Assembly: GCF_000835495.1 (NCBI RefSeq)
Contig: NW_015622544.1
Span: forward strand, 453,704 to 517,703
Reading direction: 5' to 3'
Source of the DNA: Cladophialophora immunda
Lineage: Eukaryota > Ascomycota > Eurotiomycetes > Chaetothyriales > Herpotrichiellaceae
Length of the DNA stretch: 64,000 nucleotides
Both the position numbers and the translations under genes were made by a program. Below, one piece after another: positions 31,044 through 44,280 of this stretch (positions within the stretch are counted from its first letter, which is position 1; each line of letters starts with the position of its first letter). The notes beneath the pieces were generated by a model. It was not told the origin of the DNA and did no database searches. It saw nothing but the letters and a program-made list of their open reading frames with translations.

Positions 31044-34000
31044 TTCCTCCCGGCGTGAGCGCGACGAGGAGTGTCTTTGCTCTGTTCCTGCAAGGCATGG
31101 CGTAGGGTGGGGGTTTTTTTTGGAAGGGAAATTATCTTGATATTATTAAAGAGGATGGGAATATCATTTGGGCAAAATGGAGGTATCATAGGTCACCCTT
31201 GGCACAAAGCAATATTCACGGAAAATGACTGGGAAAGGGTGGTGATGCCCGAAGCAAAAAGGGTTGGAGGATATGCCATGGAGCATATGAGGAAACGCTC
31301 TATCGGCTACGAGATATGCCATTTGGCCAGAAGTAGAGCCGACGTATTTGGGTATATCGCATGACTGACACAATTTCCTTCCATCAGTTCACGAACATAG
31401 GGTGTAGTCCCTCATTGTCTTCGCCCCGGGAATTCCAGTCGCGCAGTGACTCGAGGGTTTCACATCTGAGCTGTTACTTCCTTAACGTCCACACCACCCA
31501 ACTTCTCTCTTTGCCTCTCTGCAGTCCCCGCACACTCAATCCAGGGAGAAGTACTGGATATCGAGCAAAGTCTCTTGCTCTGTTGATCCATACCGAGGGG
31601 TTCCACGCCCTTGGGTGCTGATGAGCTAGCTGGGGAACCTTAACACAAGGAGATCATTCCACGCCTTCCGACTTGGATATGAACCGGTGATAGAGAAGTG
31701 CGCGACCAGGGCAGCATCGCAAGACAACTGGGCAACCCAATTCGATTCAGGACAGTCGAAAAGAATCGCAGGACGTGAGGCACGAATTGTTGTCGTAGCT
31801 AGTGGCATCCGTAGTCGTTGAAGCAATCTTTGTAAATGCAATATTGATCTCTTCGCGTCAAACCCGACTACAAGTTGATAGCAGCTTTGCCCATTGCCAT
31901 GTCTCAATGTCTAGTGAATGCCACTCTCCATCCTCGACAGCATGACGGCAAAGGATAGGAAAGCACAGTGAAGCAGCTGCTTGCCACGGGGATTCGTGAC
32001 ATCCATCCATAGACCTGCGAGGTCGACGACGTCCCCAGCCATCTTGAGATGCCATAGCGTCGGTTCGCCACCAAGGAAAAACGATTCGGAAGAAGGATTA
32101 GTGTAGTATGGCACCGGGTCTTACCTTGTCTCGCCTTGAGTTCAAAGCCACAACTTCTCTGTAACAACGCGTTCGGACAAGAAATCCATCAGCCATGTGT
32201 CGTGATATCATTGCAGATCAGACTTTCAGCAAGAGTTTTCGGGTAGTCTGGAAGGGGTCCAATGCAGGGGCAATCAGTCCAGGATACCAAGGGGAATACA
32301 ACTTCATCTGCATGGAAATTGAGTTCCTCTTTGATTGTTGAGAGCCAATGACTGAATCATGAGATTGCCACCGTCGTTGTCATCAGAACCCTAACCTCCA
32401 CGTTCTCCTGTGACTGTCACGACAAGGCCGGTAATTTTTATCGTTTCTATGTGTGATCTCCGGTATACGCAAGGGATGGAACAAACGGTTTTAATCTTGT
32501 TGAGACAAGGCAGTCACGGGCAGTGATCCCATCCCATATTATATGGATGAGCTGCGGACCAGTAGAAGCGTCATATCAACGACAACTGTGACCGTGGCCG
32601 GTGGCAAACAATCCGCCACCCCTGGACGGCGGAATGTCTTTCGAACGTTGGGCTCCCCTGAAACCCTGTAATTTGATTGCCTTCGTTGGGAATGATCCGA
32701 TTTGAAAGTGACATTTGTTTCGACAACGAGCAAAGATTGACTCAAGGTCTTGAGCCCTTGATCAGGGTGTTGGGCTGGATCGCCAAAAGTGTCGCGTCTG
32801 ATTGAAAATCCTTCAACGGATGATCGCGGGCCTCGAGGGGTGGGGGAGGTGAAAAGAACCCACAGCTCGTATAACAGAGCTGACCGGACATAAAGTATCC
32901 TTTCTCGTACCATGCCAGGGGCATCAGGAGTGAGACTGGAGAGGTTGGTCTGACAATGCAAGACATTCTTGCCTTGCTTTGTTGCAAGATTTGATGGAGC
33001 AACATCGGATCGCCTCCCTTCCCCAGGCATGTCCAGAATGTATTGGACTGCGATGTTTCGTACTCGTAGTGATCTTCATGCAACTGTGATGTGCATGAGG
33101 AGGGGGATTTGTCTTTCCGTTTGATTTTCCCGAAGGTAGCTGGCCCAATCGCAACCAATCGAGGGGGCCCATCTTTGCGAATCTAAAACAAGGGGCCTCT
33201 CTTTGCCCCCCGAGATTCTTCCCCCGTCAACCTTCATGGGGAAGTCGTCTTTGCCTTTTCCAGAACGGGCTGCTGTTCCTCGCCTGTTTTCTTCATCTCT
33301 GCCTAAGCGAGAGGGAGTTGGTGCTACTAGCCGGGTACAGCCCTCTGGCGACGATAATGGATCGGCATAGACTTCTCGAATGCAGTGCGTCCTGCACAGG
33401 CGATCGATGCAAGATCGCAGACCTGCAGTAAACAGGGGATGCAGTGCAATGCCAATGCAACAGCGGAACAGAAAGGCTGAATATCGCAGCCGCAAAATTG
33501 TCCGGCTCTTGGACGGGGGGGCTTTCAAGACGAAGGCGTGTCCGGCAGCATACATCGACCCACACCCCAAGATTCCCCCTAGGGACCCAGCCTCCCCAAA
33601 AGCCAGTGCTTCCGGAAGCAGCTTGCAAGAAAGAAACCTTTTCTCTCATGATGTGACTCCACATGGAGCAGAAGCAAGAGAAGGCTTTGGCGGGAAAACA
33701 ACTAGGGGATCAGGCATCCCGTTCAGAGCTTCTGGATACGTGCTTGACGGAGTAATCATTGCTGATCGAGCGATCCTCGCAAAGCTGACCCAGTCTCGCT
33801 CGACAGTGATTGGACTGCTTCAGCCGACGCTGGTCGAAGCCGGTCTGAGAGTGGGCTGCTGGGATTCTTCTTCCGCAAATCATGGATTGACAACACATCA
33901 GACTTGTTGGGATGTGGGCGGCAAGCCCGCCGGCGATTTGTACGGATTGTGAACTCGTCGACAATGCCAATCGCTTTGAAACGGACTTTCCTACCCATTT

Positions 34001-37000
34001 TGTTATCTCCTTCTATCCTCGGCCATTGGATCCAGGAGAGGGCGGGAGAAGTCGAGACCCCCCTTGATGTCTTTACATGTACGCGAGCCGTAACCCAGTG
34101 GGCTCTGTGACACAGAGAAACAAGCCGCAGTACTCATGGTCGCATGTGCCACAATTCTCTTGGGGGCGTGGCCTCGTCTGCCTCCCTGCGCATGATTGTC
34201 CCGCCATCGGAGGAAGGCCGGGTGCCGATGTGGACCATCAGGACATTCGGCAGATCTACTGTAGAAGCCTGTCCTAGCATGCAATTCAAGCTTTCAGAAG
34301 GGAGGGCGTGTTGACAGCAGTTGGTGCATTGTCCATGCATCGTGGCCTCAGGAAGGCAGTGATCTTGCATTTGCATGCCTCTGGTTGGCATCTTGGACCC
34401 AGATAGATTCAACCTGCAATGCGACCTTAATTCGTAGCGGATACACATGCACAGCGGGAACACCCCGTCTGCATCCCCGCATGCAAGCAAGCTGTCTCGC
34501 TGAAGATCCCTTGCCGACAATATACGGGAAGGCTCACGTCCGTCAGCCACTGAGCAGGGTATATTCAAAAGCCGCCAAATGTACGAGGTATCTCTGAATT
34601 CACGATGCTGGCGGCCTTTTGCCAGTCGGCAGTCTGAGTTTCCAATTGAATGCACACGTGTTGTAACGACGATGGACTGGAACTTCCCAGAGAGCCCACC
34701 CTGTCGGGGCTTGCCTAATGCTCCGTTGAAGGAGGTTGGTAACTTTGGCCCCGAACCTCTTTCCAGAAAATAATGGACGAGGGATCCGCGGCCGCACAAA
34801 CCCTAGGGAGACACCACTGTCATCCGGTAACCACGTAGCATCCTCCTACCGGTGTATCCGGGCTACTCTTCTTAGATGTTGGACCGAGGATGAGTAACGT
34901 CCAATTTGATGGGATCGAATGCGAGCAAAAGCTCGGAGATGAGGTCCATCGAAAGGCAGTCCGCCGTTGCCCGTGATTAATTGATGAGGCTGGAAGACGC
35001 GATGTCGATGCCATTATCTCCTCGAAGATTGCGGAGCACGACTCCGTGTGAGGGAATAGCAATGCCCGTCTAGGTCGACAGTAAGGCAGACAGTCGGGTT
35101 GGGCAATGACGCGCAGCAGATGGAGCGAGCTAGGCCTGAAACTCGTGGTGACCAGAAGCCCTAAGTCACACTGGCCAGCCACAAGCTGACAGATGATGCC
35201 ATCAGCGCCCGGCAACAACGGTTTGAATCGACTCACGGGTTCTTCTTGAAAGCCAGGGTTAGACAATAATGCGTTGTACAGACCACCTGAGACTTGGTCT
35301 AATCCAAGCAGTTGCTTTTGCAATATCTTTTTTGTCTCTGTTGTGGACGGCCTGCCATTGCCGCTCTCAAACGAAAGCCACCTGTAAACGTACATCGTGG
35401 GGACTAGGTACGCGCTAGGACACTTGATGGCGCCGCTGCTTACCGCTGTACCTCACCTTAGCGCTTGGAAGGCCCGGCAGATACGCTCAATCTGGCGTTC
35501 GTCAGGAAGCAAGTCTAGCACTCGTGGTCTCGTAACCGAGGCCAGGATGGAGGCAGCGGCATGATACCGCGAAGACGTGGGCAACTGGGCAAAGGATCGA
35601 GTGGCCGTTCATGGTATGGAAAGACGGAGTCGGGGCCAGAGAGTTTGCGACGCGAGAGCCATCGCGGCTGAAGCAAGATGGCTTGTGCACATCTGGCGAG
35701 CATCCGCAAGTCAGCGACAAGGAGCAGGGGAGTAGGAACATCACGACCAGGGCAACAGGGGGGAGCGGAAGGCCTTGCCCATCGTCACCTTATCATCGTA
35801 CCCCCTCACTCCAGGGTGGGCACCATGGCTCTCCGTTCCGGACTAAGCGCGACTCCGCTGGGAAAAGCAATGGAGGGACATACTGCTGTTGGTTGGTGCC
35901 ACCTGGAAATCGTCCGACACTGTGGCACAAGCCTTTTCGTCGAGACCGGCCAAATTAAAATTCAGACCTGGGAATTTGAATGAGCATCCACTGAGTAACA
36001 TCGAGACGAGAATTCTGAGCGAGACAGAAACATGCTCGTAACGTGAGAGGAGGAGCAGACGTCGTACTAGGATTGTCCAAGGCCGGACCTTGGGGGGGCG
36101 AGCAAAGGGCGTGACTCTTTGATAGACGGCAAGTGCCTGGAAGGGCAAGGAAAGACGCTTTTTCTCCCCCAACATCCACACTCGGGCGGTGCGTGGGCCC
36201 TGGCGTCGGACTGGAGGAAGTGGCCAGGCGACTTTTGCGTGACGCTGGTTGGGGAACTTGGGGGCTGCCCGTGATAAGGTGACGATTCTCCCGAGCCTGA
36301 ACTGATAGGCATGGGCGGTACGGGGGGGGCAGGAAGAATGCCAGGTGCCAGGTGGTAAGGATGGATTCGCAGTCATGGTTCTAGTCCAGGACTTTAGGGT
36401 CGGTTGTGCTCCTTGTGGCTTGCAGACAACTCCAATTGACCGTCTCTGGGTGGACCCGATGCTGACTGGATGCGACACCTTTTTCGAAGGGCTGGGGCAG
36501 TTTGAAGACTCGAATTTTTGCCCTTTGAGGTTGACGAACAACTGCCCTGCCCTTTTTTCATCAGACAGGTATGTCGGGAGTACTGTGCTGGCTCCAAAAA
36601 GCACCTGACTGTCCACGATGGTTGCCTCTGCTGGGGGGTCAAAGAACCCACCCTTGGCCAGCAAGGCGCACAGCTGGCACCTGGGAACGCCTGGGGTTCA
36701 ACCTTGGGCGCTTAAGAGCTCCTCAAGAAGGGCCCTTGGTATCCTCATCAGAATTTAGTAGTTTCCGAGAAAGAACCTGGGTAGTTGCTCCGCAGTAAGA
36801 GGGATTCCTACCCGTAGCACTACGTACAGGCCCGGAGGACTAACCACAGCACGGAGTATCTTATCCCTAGTTTCCTATACTTGCACAGGACGAGTATACC
36901 CACATGGGTTTCGGTTGTTGGCCGTATTGTACGTACTGTGTAAGTTGAGCTCTTGACCCCGTCATCCTTCCCCGGCTCTTTCTGAATCACCCACAGGTCA

Positions 37001-38869
37001 CGGGCTATCGTGGAAGGAGTTGGCAGGAGGCAGGTGGCAGGAAATTCGCGGGCTCGTCAAAGGTCAATGGTAATTGTAAGTTTGTCCCAAGCCCTCCGAC
37101 GCGATAGGCAAGGGTGCAACGTTATTTGGTCAGAAAGGGCCATCGTTGTAAGAGGAGGAGTAACTTCCGTAACGGAGGATGAAGGGCAAGCCAGCCGTTT
37201 CCCGGCTGCGATTGGCAGCCTGCGTCCGCCCGCCGTGGGTCTTTGTTTGACCTTTCGTGGAGCGTTCAAAAGTCGCAAGTTTCGGCACGCTTGGGATCGC
37301 TGGGAGCATGGTCTGTGTGTGAGAGCCAGAGAGGGTGGGTGGAGGGGTGGATCAGGGATCACCGACCACTTGCGACTGGGCGGCAGCAGGGCAAAAAAGG
37401 CCCATGGTTGGGAGTGGAACCCTCGCGCCCTCTCTTGCTGGGCGGGCAGCTTGGGCCTGCTGGGTGGTGCTGGCCCTGCTGGGGGGGCTTTAGAGTTGGT
37501 GGGTCGCCAGGGAAGGACTCCCCTAGGCACGTTAAGGAACAATCTGGTGCCAATCATGCAGCGCCCACGCTGGGTTGTGGCCAGTTAGCGGGCGCAGGTA
37601 GCAGGCGAGGCCTTCTTGAGGAGGGGGTGGGATCAAGAGCAAGCGGCTTCGGCTTCGTTTCTTTGCCTCTTTGCTGGGCTTCTGGCTTCTGGCTTCTGGC
37701 CTTTGACTTGAACTTGACACCACCCTCCTCCCCCCCCCCAGTCCCTCCACCCTGCTCTGGACTTCTGGACCTCTGGCCCTCTGCCTATTTTGCTCTAATG
37801 CACCACCTGCGCACACCTTCTTGTCCTCCCGCTCGGCTACTGCACACCGTCTGCGTCTCTGCATCCTACCTGCTTCCCAAACCTCGTTGCCTCTTTTCTC
37901 CAGATCTCCATTGAACCATCTTTCCTGCAACCCCCAATCCAGGTGTATGCTGTCCACCCGTCAATAGTCATGGCCTAATTGCGCGTCACGATTGTCCTTT
38001 CAAGTTCATGTTTGAGAAGCGTTCTCCAGTTGTTCGGTATGTGCTCAAGAAAACGACGCAAAAAAGTCTGCTCTCAGCCTGTGCGAAGCGAAAAGTCCGC
38101 TGCCCGTGCCCAGGAGTCCGCACAACAATCTGACCGAGCTGCTGCTTTTTTGCTGATCTTGCTGCATGCTCCATGTGCCTGCATGCTGCACAACCTCTAT
38201 CATGAAATACCTGCTAACATCTTGCTCAACTGCGCAGTTTGCGATCCCATTGACGACGCTCTTTCGTTGCCTTCTTCCCGCGCCGGAAAGCTCAGCAGAA
38301 AATTAGCAGCCACTTGCCAGTACCAACACTCGGGAGGCACCCAAACGTCTTGGATTACTTGGTCCCTGCTTCCAATCGTGCATGCCCCCAGCAACATCGT
38401 CCACAATTTGGTCTTCTTGGTTGAAGAAGAAATTGTCGGCGTGGGTAACGACTATTCCACCTATAGACGATAAGGCTTGAATCTGAGCTGGGGAGACCTC
38501 TCGTCAAGCTCGTTCTTCTCGCCCGGAGTCATCCGACAATCGATTTCGTACTTGGAATATCCTGGATACCAAGTAACCTCGCTGAACAGTCGGTAAATAA
38601 ACTGTGACGCTCGCGGATTAATCTACCGCGGCCCCGAATCCGAGAACGGTGTCAAGAGACGGGACATATTTTTGGATTTCGGTCGCTCAGGCTGCGCCTC
38701 TTAAATCGAAAGAAACCATTCTAGTGATTGATCCAGGAGGCGCGAGAATCAAGCTCAGACCATCGAAAACCCAACCATCTCGGGGAGGTATTATCCTTTG
38801 CTTGTGATTAGCTTTGTGCGGACGTAACTCATCGATCACATACTGGTGGTTGACGCATATCGACCCAAG
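31044..38869. other. 7.8-kb gene-poor region upstream of stuA
   Basis: The longest gene-free stretch of the window. Frames of 120-270 residues exist on both strands (33380-33952 plus, 34134-34799 minus, 34820-35395 minus, 35843-36664 minus, 37010-37588 plus), but they have mixed-up composition, no domains and no splice logic. The part from about 37660 to 37910 is pyrimidine-rich with a heptamer repeat, and 37950-38869 is probably the stuA leader. Developmental APSES genes are known for very long, multi-start leaders. Transposon features were not seen. Confidence 0.5.
37681..37701. repeat. Tandem heptamer (TCTGGCT) x3
   Basis: Three head-to-tail copies of TCTGGCT (the last base of the third differs) in the pyrimidine-rich tract upstream of stuA. 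A minor sequence feature. Confidence 0.8.
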
Positions 38870-40898
38870 ATGAATCAAACGCAGTCGTACCTGGATATGC
38901 ATCCCGGCTCACACATGTCTTCCGGGCCTTCATACTCCCACGCCGGTTCCACAGCGCCCTTGGGCCATTATCAACAGTATCAACAACCTCCCATTCCCGC
39001 ATCGTCACATTACGGACCACCTCCGACCTATGGGACTTATGGCTATACAAACGGTGTTACTTCTCCACAGTCCGCCACTGGTTCGGTAGCGCAGCAAGTG
39101 TCTCAGATCACCTCACTTCCCGGTAAGACTCGTGCCTTTGAGATGACAAATGTGTACCCTTTCTGACGACGCGAAGCTATCATGACTGGTGCTCCCAATT
39201 CTCAACATTCATATGTGGCTCAAACGCCGGGTTTGCCCGCTCCAAACCAGGCTTTCCCTCAACAGCAGCAACCATTTGATACTACCGGTCAGATTGCCCC
39301 CCCCGGCATGAAACCGAGGGTGACGGCGACGCTCTGGGAAGACGAAGGTAGCCTATGCTTTCAAGTAGAGGCCAAAGGAGTCTGCGTTGCTCGCCGGGAA
39401 GGTAACACCTGATCCCTCCCCCGAGTGTATCAATGTCACTTAATGCTCACTTGTTTGCAGATAACCATTTCATCAACGGGACCAAGCTTCTCAACGTTGC
39501 TGGAATGACCCGGGGACGCCGAGACGGCATCTTGAAATCTGAAAAGACCCGACACGTGGTGAAGATCGGACCCATGCATCTGAAAGGAGTCTGGTAAGTT
39601 TAGTGTACGTCTGAACATGAAGCAATCTGTTGATTTCGCCCAGGATACCTTTCGAACGTGCCCTTGATTTCGCCAACAAGGAAAAGATTACAGATCTCCT
39701 GTACCCTCTTTTCGTGCACAATATTGGCGGGCTGCTTTACAATCCTGAAAATGCATCTCGGACGAATGCTGTCGTGCAAGCAACAGAGCGACGTCGGATG
39801 GATAGTGTCGATTCCACTCGTCCGTCTCAACCACAGGCGCCATCACTCCAACATCACAATAGCATGCCAGGCCCAGGCCAAGCCCCACCAACACCTCACT
39901 CCATTGCTCCGCATCCGAATGCACCGCGTCCGGGCATCGACCGTGCACATACCTTTCCAACTCCTCCGACGAGCGCTTCGAGTGTGATGGGGATGAGCAG
40001 TCAAGGAACTTCGTACGACTGGGGCACCCAGGGCATGACGAACGGCGCAGCAGGAGCACAGCCTTTATCCATTGACACAGGCATGAACGCTCGTTCCATG
40101 CCTACAACGCCCGCCACGACCCCACCTGGGACTGGTGGGCAAGGGATGCCAACATATCAAGGACAGTCGGGATACGAGAATTCGAAGCATTACTACAGTA
40201 CTACACCCAGTTCTCAAACTAGTTACGCGCATCATCCAGACAGCAGCAGGTTTGGCCAGCCCATGCAGGCGGTACCATACGGGAAGACTGATATGGGTCC
40301 ACCAATCGCTCCAGGAAGCGCCAGTACTGGAGGGGATGGGCATGACCCCAAGCCTGATGCATATACTGCTCAGAGCCACTCGTCCCAGCATGAAAGTGAC
40401 CATCCAGACAGTGGTTACATGAGCGCAAATCCTTCTGCTTATAGCACAGGCCGACAATATACGTACAGTGCCACTGGTGAACATCCACACATGTCTCCTG
40501 AGCAGATGTCGGGCTCTCCAACGCATCAGGCTGGCTCCGGCCACGCAACACCAAGGACCATGCCTGCAGGTCAACCACAATGGACAGGAGATTACAACAC
40601 TCCGCCCCGACCGCCTCCTTCCAGCAATGTATATAATGTCATGGGCGGCCGGGACCGCACACCACAAGGCGGTCCGACCGACAGCTATGGAAATCCGACA
40701 TATGCGGCCACCGGCCATCCCGCGAGTGTGTCTTCGGTGAAACGAGGGCGAGAGGATGATGACCAAGACCGCCCTGGCAGCCGAGAATACGACGCTTACG
40801 ACCCGAAACGGCGCAAGACAGCACGTCAAGACACGTACAGCATGCCCCTCAACACGCCTCCCCACATGCAAGCCATCAAAACCGGCGGACAGCGGTAG
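38870..40898 (+). CDS. stuA: StuA, APSES-domain developmental transcription factor
   Basis: Sequence-specific nuclear regulator of conidiophore morphogenesis and related development. Exons 38870-39122, 39177-39401, 39461-39593 and 39644-40898 give 621 residues. The N-terminus ([19 protein letters not shown]) is the StuA-type Tyr/Pro/Gln-rich leader. The APSES/KilA-N domain spans about 129-237: [49 protein letters not shown] and [20 protein letters not shown], almost identical to Aspergillus StuA. The long C-terminus is Pro/Ser/Gly/Gln-rich and ends with a bipartite basic cluster around [13 protein letters not shown] and PKRRKTA. Three introns interrupt the leader and the domain at the places expected in the family. 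The start is in frame with one ATG upstream (38846), which is likely leader. Confidence 0.96.
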
Positions 40899-41889
40899 AA
40901 GTCTTAATTTAGCCCGTCAAGAAGACTCTTATCTGTGTTGGAGACGTGTGACGAGTGGAAAAAGTGGACTTGCACCTTCCGATGGGCTCTACTTCCGAGG
41001 TAATGCCACATCACGATATATTTCCAAAAAGCGATTACGAGATTTACGACGGCCTGTGCGCCAAAAAGATTAAAGACTAACGAATGGAACAAGCGTGCAC
41101 GGTTTGCTTCCTCGCCTTTTAACGACCTTACGAAACGATTTCCTTCGAGCGCTTGCAAATGGCGAAAATCACGATTTATTTCTGCGATTTCCGGCCGTTT
41201 GGGGCAGGGCTGAATTTTCATGGGTCTAGATGTTCTGCTTCCTTGTTGTGTATGAGGGAACGATATACGCGTGGATGGATTATGATTTGGGACGGATGAA
41301 CAGCTATGATTCTGAAGGGCGCCCGATGATATGTTTTCTTGGCTGCGGGAACGAGAGCAAGACTACATGCGGCTGCTGGGCCTTGCCAATGACCTGTACA
41401 ACTGAGAGAGTCCCATTAATTTTCATGGGTCAAGGATTGGGACTGCCCTCGGGTGTGCAGTGGTAGAGGTCAGGCGCTGTAGGGACAATGGCTCCTGTCT
41501 TCTCCAATCTTGGGACTTCCACTCATGACATGTCGAATACAATAAAAGCTCTATTTATAATCATCAGGTGTCTCTCTTTCTGAACATGGTAGACAATGTC
41601 GCCACGAAAACCATGTAAGCATTTTGGTGTTGAGCATGTCTGAGGATGTACGGTAACTTCAAGTGCGACAGAAGAGAACCATCAAAAAGCCAGCCTTGCC
41701 AAGCAATAAGAGTTATTCAATGGTCCAAGCCTGGCGGAGTACCCCTCGTTGGCTGGATCTGGACTAGCGCAAATAGTGCCAAGCTTGGCGCACCATGAAT
41801 TTGTTACAGTCGATTGACTTGACTCTTCCAAGAGATCGAGGTTTATCTGTAAACCACGACACCCACCGCTCTCCAGTCATCGTCTCGAG
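40899..41889. other. stuA 3' flank and rpl19 promoter
   Basis: About 1 kb without supported genes. The first part should be the stuA 3' UTR (AT-rich around 41000-41110), the last few hundred bases the rpl19 promoter and leader. Nothing else identifiable. Confidence 0.5.
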
Positions 41890-42769
41890 ATGTAAGTCCG
41901 ACTCCTTCCTTGTGGTAGTTCACATTCTTCAGCTTTCGGGCTTTCGGTTTCCGATCACGTTCTTCTGGACAGCGGAAAGTGCATGACGGAGACGATGAAA
42001 GATTTGAAGCTGATGCATGATTCTTTGCAGGACGAACCTCCGCACCCAGAAGCGCCTCGCGGCGTCCGTCGTCGGCTGCGGCAAACGCAAGATCTGGCTC
42101 GACCCCAACGAAGTCAATGAAATCTCCAATGCCAATTCGCGACAGACCATCCGAAAATTGGTCAGTGATGGGCTCATCATCCGCAAGCCGGTGGCCATGC
42201 ATTCGAGGGCCCGTGCGAGGGAGTTGAATGCGGCTAGAAGAATTGGCAGACACCGAGGATTCGGTAAGAGAAAGGGTACGAAGGATGCCAGAATGCCTAG
42301 GTACGATGAAACGACCCCCTCATGAGCCGGGAACGAATGGCGACTTTGTGTGGAGGGCTCGATGCTGACAGGTATATGTTCACAGCCAGGTTCTATGGAT
42401 GAGACGCTTGCGTGTTCTCCGACGTCTTCTCGTCAAGTACCGTGCTGCCGGCAAGATTGACAAGCACCTCTACCATGAACTCTATCAGTTGAGCAAGGGT
42501 AACACCTTCAAACACAAGCGTGCTTTGGTTGAACATGTATGTCTCAACACCCTTGTCACAGTCGTCTCTAGGATGAAAATTGACCGATCAAACCACAGAT
42601 CCACAAGGCCAAGGCCGAGAAACAACGTGAGAGAATCCTCAAGGAGGAGATGGATGCCAAACGTGCCAAGACCAAGGCCGCTCGTGAACGGAGACAGGAA
42701 CGAATTCAGACCAAGAGAAATGCCCTTGCTGGCGAAGCCGAGGAGGAAGCCAAACAACAGCAGGAATAA
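41890..42769 (+). CDS. rpl19: 60S ribosomal protein eL19
   Basis: Large-subunit ribosomal protein of 197 residues. Exons 41890-41891, 42031-42300, 42386-42536 and 42599-42769. The start codon is split: AT in exon 1, then a GTAAGT donor, then G at 42031 after a TTTGCAG acceptor, giving [20 protein letters not shown]. Conserved blocks follow: [74 protein letters not shown] and [20 protein letters not shown]. The C-terminus is the usual Lys/Arg/Glu helix. Starting at the first in-frame ATG of exon 2's extended frame would give a non-family N-terminus, so the split-start model is favoured. Confidence 0.95.
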
Positions 42770-43132
42770 ATGGCTGGAGCAGCATGGTGGAGAGGGACGT
42801 GAGATGATTGTGAAGAGCAACATATTGAGCAGATTGCCTGAGACTAGTCTGGAGGACGATCTCGACCACATGCTCCTGCGCAGCGACCGCATTGCACACC
42901 TGGGCGGATATGTTGAACCAAAACGACGGGGAAAGGGAACAACCTATGGGCCTTGCGTAGGAGATCATGGCTTCGCATATGGGATAGTGGTTTCAATAGC
43001 CGTCTTTGATAAAGCAACGAGGGGTTCGGATTCAAGAAGCGACTTGGCTCCTTGGACTCTTCCTGGAGTTTCTCGTACCGCAGCCACGATCTCCATGACC
43101 TCTCTTAGCTTCTTGAACATGCCTTATGATTA
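42770..43132. other. rpl19 3' flank
   Basis: About 360 bases downstream of the rpl19 stop. The open frame crossing it is a read-through of ribosomal exons and not a separate gene. Confidence 0.45.
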
Positions 43133-44190
43133 CTACCTCGGAGTAGACCACAGATCGTCTGGTCTGACCTTGGTGATGGCCATTGAGGGGTGCATGCTGC
43201 TCCGGTGCACACGCCAGTCAGGCGGGCGATCCATGGTTGGCTGCTTGTTCGCCTCGCGCTCCCACAGGCCTTGAATGACCCCTTCAGACTAAGAGGCATC
43301 GCTGTCCACTTGGACACGGACACTATTCAACCTGCATACCGCACACATACACCAACCTGCAACGCTATGCAGGTCCCCCTGTCACCCAAAGCCTTCATAT
43401 CCAGATGTCCCTCTAACCTTGGCAAGAAATCCTCTGCATCCGCTACTGCAACGCCGGGTGTGACGACTCCTGCGCACCGACGTCTTTCCCCTCCCCTCCA
43501 AAGGCATTGCCCACAGGATGCCACCCTAGATCGACAGGGTTGATGTCGACTGCGCACTGGTGCGAAATCGCCCAATGGTCACTTCTACTGAGGCCTGCAG
43601 TTCTTCGCATCCGCGCCTCAACTTGAGCCTCGTTATCGCCGTTAGGGAATGCCACAGGTCACGACCGTCCTCGTGCTGTTCCAATCGAATTGCTCTATCC
43701 AGTCTGCAACCGAGACTTAAATATTCAACGCCAACCCCGCAGCGTCTCTCAATTTGAGGGCAGCAGCCAGAGACCCGGCGCCGGCTTTCAGAGGGTGACT
43801 TGGGGACGACCGTTGTTAAACAGCATACCGCAGGCCCCTGGACCTCAATGGTTAGGGTTTTGATACCCGGACTCCTGCGATCATGTTTGGAGTAAGTTGG
43901 GCTTCCGTCGGTGAGTAGAAATCGAATCATATCGCCCAAGTTGCGCTGCACCCGGGCGGTGTACACATCTGGCATTGGAAAATTGAGGCCACACCTCCAC
44001 CTGATGTGTCAGAGACCGCTTCATGTACCAAACGATTTCGTTCCGATATGGTCTCGACTTGAGGCGTGTCTTTGACCCAGAATCTTCCGGAGGTCAATGT
44101 ATCAGATTGAAGTTGGTCCTTGGAGACATGGGTTATACCAACTCCGGGTTCGGTCTCTTGAAGGACTTTGTCTTCTACATCCTGGGATCA
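43133..44190 (-). pseudogene. Unresolved minus-strand gene or gene remnant
   Basis: Several protein-like segments in different minus-strand frames lie in the right order, with plausible splice sites between some. About 44179-44030 reads VEDKVLQETEPGVGITHVSK onward, after a CCCAG acceptor. About 43973-43800 reads VYTARVQRNLGDMIRFLLTD onward. A third piece near 43460-43380 contains VAVADAEDFLPRLEGHLDMK. The last, 43280-43133, reads [20 protein letters not shown] and stops at 43133 after a CTTAG acceptor. No known family is recognised. I cannot connect the middle (43800-43460) without stops, so it is either a multi-intron gene I mis-spliced or a decayed gene. It runs into the upstream region of the unknown plus-strand gene. 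Confidence 0.3.
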
Positions 44191-44280
44191 GGTCCATTAC
44201 GGCAATCTGATTTCCCATCGTCCTTTTCATTTCGCACATTTGAGCCGAGAATGCCTTGGCCATGCGCTGACCTGTGACAG

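Noticed and set aside
34820..35395. 191-codon minus-strand frame in the gene-poor region
   Set aside because: No motif, mixed composition and no splice sites that extend it. Same for 34134-34799 and 35843-36664.
42399..43274. Long plus-strand frame past rpl19
   Set aside because: It is read-through of rpl19 exon 3 across the intron, with an unrelated tail.
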